64,000 bases of DNA from the NCBI RefSeq assembly GCF_014851395.1, contig NW_024041039.1, forward strand, positions 10,690,417-10,754,416. The letters are read 5' to 3'. The notes under the pieces were generated by a model that was given only the letters and a program-made list of their open reading frames with translations, was not told where the DNA came from and ran no database searches. Below are positions 61,501 to 64,000 of the stretch, piece by piece. Position 1 is the stretch's first letter; every line of letters starts with the position of its first letter. The DNA is from Micropterus salmoides (lineage: Eukaryota > Chordata > Actinopteri > Centrarchiformes > Centrarchidae). Position numbers and translations under genes: made by a program.

Positions 61501-64000
61501 CTCCTTTTTTCATTTGATAGCTTCTCAGTGCATCAGTGGTACTGTCTTAACACAAGCAGCTATACAAGAATTTTTCCAATTTTAGACTCTTTTTGAAGAC
61601 AAAGTTTCAATATTTAGATCAGGTAATATCTGAGACAAAGTAAACAAGACTAAAAGACTGACCACGCATGATGCCATAGTTGATTTCTTTGGTTGTACTG
61701 CAATCACTTTTGAGTTCTGAGTGAAAAGATATTAATCAATCAATCAATCATTTATTATTTGTCCCAAATGGGCAATTTGTGCTGCAGTAGGCATATTAAC
61801 ACAACACAAAAATAAAGGAAAATATGACATGAACATACAGTATAATACAGAAACACACACAACAGTGAACCTATACACCGGATTCCTTACACCAATGTAA
61901 CGTTGTTCGTCCTAGCTAAAAAACAAAGGCATTGACAACTATAGAATATGTGTACGCCTATCACACCACTAACATTCTGCACTATAACAATTATCCCACA
62001 CTATGATATATTGATATATTTTGCACAACTTTTACCCTAGATAAGATGTAACCCTGCAGTTAAAATAACACAGATAGGATATAATTGGGGCTGTCCCCAA
62101 CTAAGGATTTACATAGTCGAATCAGAATCGTCAAGTCCTGCCTATAGTTGACTGACATTCGTGTTTTTTGTGCGCGACGATTGTGGTGGGTGGGGGTGGG
62201 CGGGTAGCTCCGCTTTAATCTTGAGAAGCTGCAGAGCTGCAGTCTCTCTTCATTCAACTTACACTGTAAATTTCCAGCTAAACTGAGGTACGCTCTCTCT
62301 CGCCTGTCATTCACCGGTCTTGAGTTTTACGTGCATTACTGCTGCCGATAACTGCATGCACGTCGCGGTTCCTCGCGAGTCTATTTCAAGCAGCCGGCTA
62401 TTTAAAAACTATAAAATATTCTTTATGTGGTTCATCAACTGTGATAAATTATCTGAAAGTCCCGTGAGGTGCGAACAACTCGGCACAACACCGTGAAGCT
62501 GGAGCTCCTTCTCTTCAGCATGCGTTCCTCCACTGCCACTACACACATCATGCTACGCTTACATATGCTCACTGACGAACCCGGGTTTGGATTTATTCGC
62601 CCACTTTAAAAACATTTATTGAAAATTTTATTCTTTTTATATGTTTATTTACAGCATTAAACATTGAAATGTATATTGTAATAGGCTGTATATTAACTTA
62701 TTGGGAGAAAACTGGTCGAAGCATCGAATCTTCGACTATTCAGGGTCAGCCCTAGATATTATACATCTCAGTTCCAAAAAAACATTCCAAAAGAGATGCA
62801 ATACTCAACCCTGAAACTGATAACATGAGGTAAATTGCCTGAATCTTTCCTCTCAGACACCGCAGGGGTATTGAGGGTTTGAGGCAGGAGAGGGAGGAAC
62901 GTCTTCAGACTTACCGAAGAGCTCGTAGTCTGAGTCCCAGCAAACATCCTCGCTCCCCTCTGCAAGAGGCCGTTTCCTCCTCTAAGGTATATTCTGCCAT
63001 GCCTAGTCGGCATAAAGAGCAGCTCTGCCAAGAGGACAACACCAGGTAAGACACTGCTGGTTCTCTCAAAAGATCAAAACAAAATGCCCTTATTAGACTT
63101 AAATTGAATACATACTGTAAATGTTTTCAGGTTTAGTGTTCTCACTGAATTATCTAAATGACAGAATACCAGAACCCACACGAGGAGAGGGCCAGTATCC
63201 ATCTGACATTGAGCAGCTGTTGCGCGACTACGGCCGAGCCCGGGAGGAGGCCAGGACAGAGATTGCGAAGGCACGAGAACGACTGCGAGAAAGGACTGAG
63301 CAGGAGAAGAGGAGGATTCAGCAGCAGACCCTGTCTCAGGAAGTCAAGGTCCGTTTTTGTGTCATTGCTGCATCATAACTGATTTCCTCAAGTGTAACAG
63401 CATGAAATTTTAGTTCAGACCCAGATTATTTTTATTATTGATAAATATGTGTCTTTTTTGGTGAATCAGTGAATTGTTTGGTATATAAAATATCCAGAAA
63501 CTGTGAAAAATGTCCATTACAAATTCCCAGAGGCCTGTGTGGCTTTGTGAATTTGCTTTTTTGTCCGACTAAAAATACAAAGATTCAAATTACAATCATG
63601 TCGAAGAGAATAAAAAAGCAATTTCTCACATTTGACAAGTTTGAACTAGCAAATAATTGTAATTTCTACTTGATAAGTGACTTAAAACATTTACTTAATA
63701 ATCAGAATTGTTGATTTTCTGTCAACTGACTAATTGATGAATTGTTTGGGATCTATAATAGATGGATTTCATGGACATAAAAATGTTGTGTGTATATATA
63801 ATTTTTTTTATTATATAAGATTCCAACTCATTTGCCAATAAATTAGGTTAAAATACATAAATATGTTTAAAATAAGATGTTATCAGTTGTTTTTAGGGAC
63901 TCACAACATTATGGCAAATAATTTCACTGGCATCTCTCATCCCTCTGTGCGGTGCAGGATGACCTGAGGCATCGGACAAGAATCAGTAACAGCACCCTGT
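24369..64000 (+). CDS. stard9: STARD9, giant kinesin-3 family motor (25 exons, 3' end outside window)
   Basis: STARD9 is a mitotic kinesin-3 that localises to centrosomes and supports spindle-pole (PCM) cohesion. Exons: 24369-24415, 26863-26932, 29999-30115, 41938-42054, 42264-42296, 42406-42467, 43087-43199, 44821-44963, 45148-45215, 45409-45506, 45642-45857, 46441-46538, 46625-46702, 46983-47057 (or 46980), 48908-49087, 49971-50022, 51363-51488, 51870-51952, 52180-52241, 52674-52867, 53051-53531, 54447-61352, 62857-63045, 63165-63348, 63958-64000+. All phases join, giving at least 3278 codons (human about 4700). Domains: motor about 1-400 with P-loop GQTGSGKT (103-110), switch I SSRSHA (221-226) and switch II LVDLAGSE (251-258); FHA about 505-592; coiled coil about 620-790; giant disordered exon about 838-3139. 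The pre-START segment LRERTEQEKRRIQQQ is in exon 24. The START lipid-binding domain is not in the window. The start MANVKVAIRVRPLN has an A at -3 and a G at +4. Confidence 0.93.
24773..24803. repeat. (TG)n microsatellite
   Basis: About 31 bp of TG repeats in STARD9 intron 1, probably polymorphic. Confidence 0.9.
25284..25371. repeat. Compound (GT)n(TA)n microsatellite
   Basis: About 27 bp of GT repeats pass directly into about 60 bp of TA repeats in STARD9 intron 1. The TA part is self-complementary, prone to cruciform or slippage, and its length in the assembly may be unreliable. Confidence 0.95.
28777..28991. repeat. Perfect 104-bp palindrome with 7-bp spacer
   Basis: The left arm 28777-28880 and right arm 28888-28991 are exact reverse complements by eye, separated by GTATGTT. 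The arms meet at ATGGTATACATATAG / CTATATGTATACCAT. Outside the arms the two flanks stop matching, although GTTAATC occurs on both sides in inverted orientation. No open frame or known family is recognised. It lies in STARD9 intron 2. It could be a young fold-back element, a hairpin-forming locus, or an assembly fold-back artefact. Confidence 0.9.
33600..33690. repeat. Fragment of the fold-back 'CTGCAAC' family
   Basis: TGATTATTTTCATTATGG, then TCAATTAGTAATG and GTCTATAAATTGTCAG, matches the internal part of the family copy at 22185. Termini are not visible. Confidence 0.45.
35259..35316. repeat. (AC)n microsatellite
   Basis: About 58 bp of uninterrupted AC repeats in STARD9 intron 3. The poly-Thr/His open frame it creates is an artefact. 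Confidence 0.95.
36449..36516. repeat. (AC)n microsatellite
   Basis: About 68 bp of uninterrupted AC repeats in STARD9 intron 3, about 1.1 kb from the previous one. Confidence 0.95.
37500..37830. repeat. Fold-back 'CTGCAAC' repeat family copy
   Basis: It contains TTAATCAATTTGTGGC, GATAATCGATTTCTTG and CTTTGGGTTTTGAGCTG near the left and middle, and AATTAACTGATTAATC followed by ATCTGCAG on the right. It is diverged and its termini are partly lost. Confidence 0.55.
38073..38313. repeat. Fold-back 'CTGCAAC' repeat family copy
   Basis: It begins GGCCTGCAGCTAACAGTTATTTT and ends ATTAATAGTTATTTGTAGCTGTG. The internal GTGTTTTGGACTGTTGGTCTGAC resembles the copy at 37500. Confidence 0.55.
39575..39932. 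repeat. Fold-back 'CTGCAAC' repeat family copy
   Basis: It starts AGAGCTGTAGCGATGAGCTGATT and ends GATTAATCGATAATC, then AATTGTTAATTGCAGTGCC. Inside are GTTTCCAGCTTCTTAATTA and CTGGACGAAACAAGCAATT. The two termini are inverted relative to each other. Confidence 0.65.
40672..40800. repeat. Fragment of a teleost interspersed repeat
   Basis: GTTTATTAGGTACACTAAGG, then CAGTCTAATACAACAG and TATTAGAAACACCTCTTA, is a combination I recognise from widespread fish repeats. No coding content; edges unclear. Confidence 0.45.
45642..45857 (+). CDS. stard9: STARD9 exon 11: motor loop-12 insert and FIPYRDSVLTWLL
   Basis: This exon carries a Ser/Gly-rich insert of about 35 residues between AQNSQ and the conserved FIPYRDSVLTWLL. 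It includes eight consecutive Gly encoded by GGA/GGT repeats (about 45740-45763). In kinesin-3 proteins this is loop 12 (the K-loop), which touches the tubulin tail. An expanded insert here is a known STARD9 trait. The human insert contains a DSGxxS-type beta-TrCP degron phosphorylated by PLK1. Here the matching place reads GDGSTVGS, so the canonical degron is not visible. Confidence 0.85.
47631..48563. mobile_element. hAT-type non-autonomous element (933 bp) in STARD9 intron 14
   Basis: The left end TAGGGAAGAAATGGTATG and right end CGGTAACCGTATCATCCCTA are imperfect inverted termini. The flanks GTCAGAAG (47623-47630) and CTCAGAAG (48564-48571) match at 7 of 8 bases, as expected for a slightly diverged hAT target duplication. 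The open frame at 48258-48476 (minus strand) shows no transposase motif. Confidence 0.7.
49504..49538. repeat. (TG)n microsatellite
   Basis: About 35 bp of TG repeats with one ATG interruption in STARD9 intron 15. Confidence 0.9.
49971..51952 (+). CDS. stard9: STARD9 exons 16-18: FHA domain
   Basis: These three short exons (49971-50022, 51363-51488, 51870-51952) encode most of the FHA fold that follows kinesin-3 motors. Visible marks are EGVTRIG at its start, VLLNDREV-like CLLNDREVTEPC in the middle, and GTVITLGGLHKFRFNHPAEA at the end. The segment after VLQG is shorter than I recall in human, where a WIERDHCTI stretch follows. FHA domains of this family often help with dimerisation rather than phosphothreonine binding. 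Confidence 0.85.
50440..50745 (+). mobile_element. tRNA-derived-looking SINE in STARD9 intron 16
   Basis: The head GGTGGTGCAATGGTTAGCAC resembles a pol III A box, and GGTTCTGTGGATCGAGGCC a decayed B box about 35 bp later. The body TGGAGTTTGCATGTTCTCC, then TTAATTGGTGACTC and GGATTGGCTCCAGCCCC, is a very common teleost repeat. It is diverged, so it is an old insertion. It is not a functional tRNA gene. Confidence 0.65.
53567..54280 (+). mobile_element. THAP-domain DNA transposon relic in STARD9 intron 21
   Basis: Perfect 15-bp inverted termini GACCCTTCGCTAAGC (53567-53581 and, inverted, 54266-54280) are flanked by AATT on both sides. From ATG at 53727 the frame reads MVKRCSWGTCNN, then a stop, then SRYPERLKGEVRFILFPKP. 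This C-x4-C start and the following FP block match a THAP zinc finger, the DNA-binding part of P-element-like transposases. No catalytic domain remains. Confidence 0.75.
54447..61352 (+). CDS. stard9: STARD9 giant exon 22 (6906 bp)
   Basis: A single exon encodes about 2300 residues, mostly Ser-rich and low in predicted structure, with short islands that match human STARD9 as I recall it. They include LFSLDSLSSAYATALAEQL (about 55292), FNSHLSTYA (about 59148), VDEIMFVYSSE, SAHLSKLIDSTSDLLG (about 59617), DRASSPILTVGA (about 60277), LPMHNKFSNWSG (about 60968) and VELTEAKLHYGLGETDTLL (about 61219). A Ser run from an AGC repeat lies at 55891-55916. QT motifs occur at 59449-59478 and 59779-59814. 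It ends with phase 2 at GTAAGG. Human STARD9 has an even longer equivalent exon. Confidence 0.93.
61733..61960 (-). mobile_element. 3' end of a LINE, minus strand, in STARD9 intron 22
   Basis: An (AATC)n tract at 61733-61750 is followed by TTTATTATTTGTCCC and CAATTTGTGCTGCAGTAGG. Read on the minus strand this is the 3' tail of a Rex1/Babar-like LINE (GGGACAAATAATAAATGATTG). It has no coding remnant and the far edge is uncertain. Confidence 0.5.
62087..62753. mobile_element. Non-autonomous DNA element with inverted termini in STARD9 intron 22
   Basis: The left end is GGGGCTGTCCCCAACTAAGGA, with ATAGTCGAATCAGAATCG further in. The right end is its imperfect reverse complement (CGAATCTTCGACTATTCAGG, then GTCAGCCCT). 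A GC-rich centre (about 62160-62560) has no open frame. No convincing target duplication is seen. Confidence 0.6.
63420..63770. repeat. Fold-back 'CTGCAAC' repeat family copy in STARD9 intron 24
   Basis: TTATTATTGATAAATATG and GAATTGTTTGGTATATAAAA resemble the left half of the family. AATAATCAGAATTGTTGATT and CTAATTGATGAATTG resemble the right half. The termini are decayed. Confidence 0.5.

Noticed and set aside
55554..61513. Minus-strand open frames opposite the STARD9 giant exon
   Set aside because: They are shadows of the strongly supported sense exon, with no motifs or splice support.
1..64000. CRISPR arrays, operons, bacterial promoters or riboswitches
   Set aside because: The window is vertebrate nuclear DNA with spliced genes; no regularly spaced direct repeats were seen.

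Overview
This window is nuclear DNA from a ray-finned fish, most likely a percomorph teleost. The evidence is intron-exon structure with GT-AG splice sites, three genes that read as vertebrate orthologues, and teleost-type repeats (L2 and Rex1/Babar-like LINEs, hAT-type MITEs, a THAP transposon relic, AC/TG microsatellites). I cannot name the species.

Three genes lie head-to-tail on the + strand. (1) TTBK2 (tau tubulin kinase 2): only the last two coding exons (524-1491 and 2224-2671) and a long 3' UTR ending near a poly(A) signal at 6467. (2) CDAN1 (codanin-1): complete, 28 coding exons from 7638 to 23017. All exon phases join without a break to give 1341 codons plus a stop. Its poly(A) signal is at 23871. 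(3) STARD9 (giant kinesin-3 with FHA and START domains): begins at 24369 and runs off the right edge. I place 25 exons (about 3278 codons), covering the motor, the FHA domain, a coiled coil, a 6.9-kb giant exon and the conserved segment before the START domain. The START domain lies outside the window.

The genes share cytoskeleton, cilium and nucleus themes. TTBK2 is a centriole/microtubule kinase, STARD9 a mitotic centrosome/microtubule kinesin, and codanin-1 a negative regulator of the ASF1 histone chaperone. Sharing a locus is conserved synteny, not an operon. As I recall the human 15q15 order, STARD9 there converges on CDAN1, so its orientation appears inverted here.

The non-coding space is mostly introns. 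The 11.8-kb STARD9 intron 3 (30116-41937) is the largest. Repeats worth noting are a 5'-truncated L2 LINE in CDAN1 intron 17, a 104-bp perfect palindrome in STARD9 intron 2, hAT-like elements at 6796-7291 (perfect 8-bp target duplication) and 47631-48563, a THAP-element relic in STARD9 intron 21, and about eight copies or fragments of one fold-back repeat family.

I found no clear undescribed biological system. The most interesting points are the palindrome, the repeated QT (LC8-type) motifs and altered loop-12 insert in STARD9, and the STARD9 orientation. All calls are by eye, without alignment or database search. Comparisons with human proteins are from memory.
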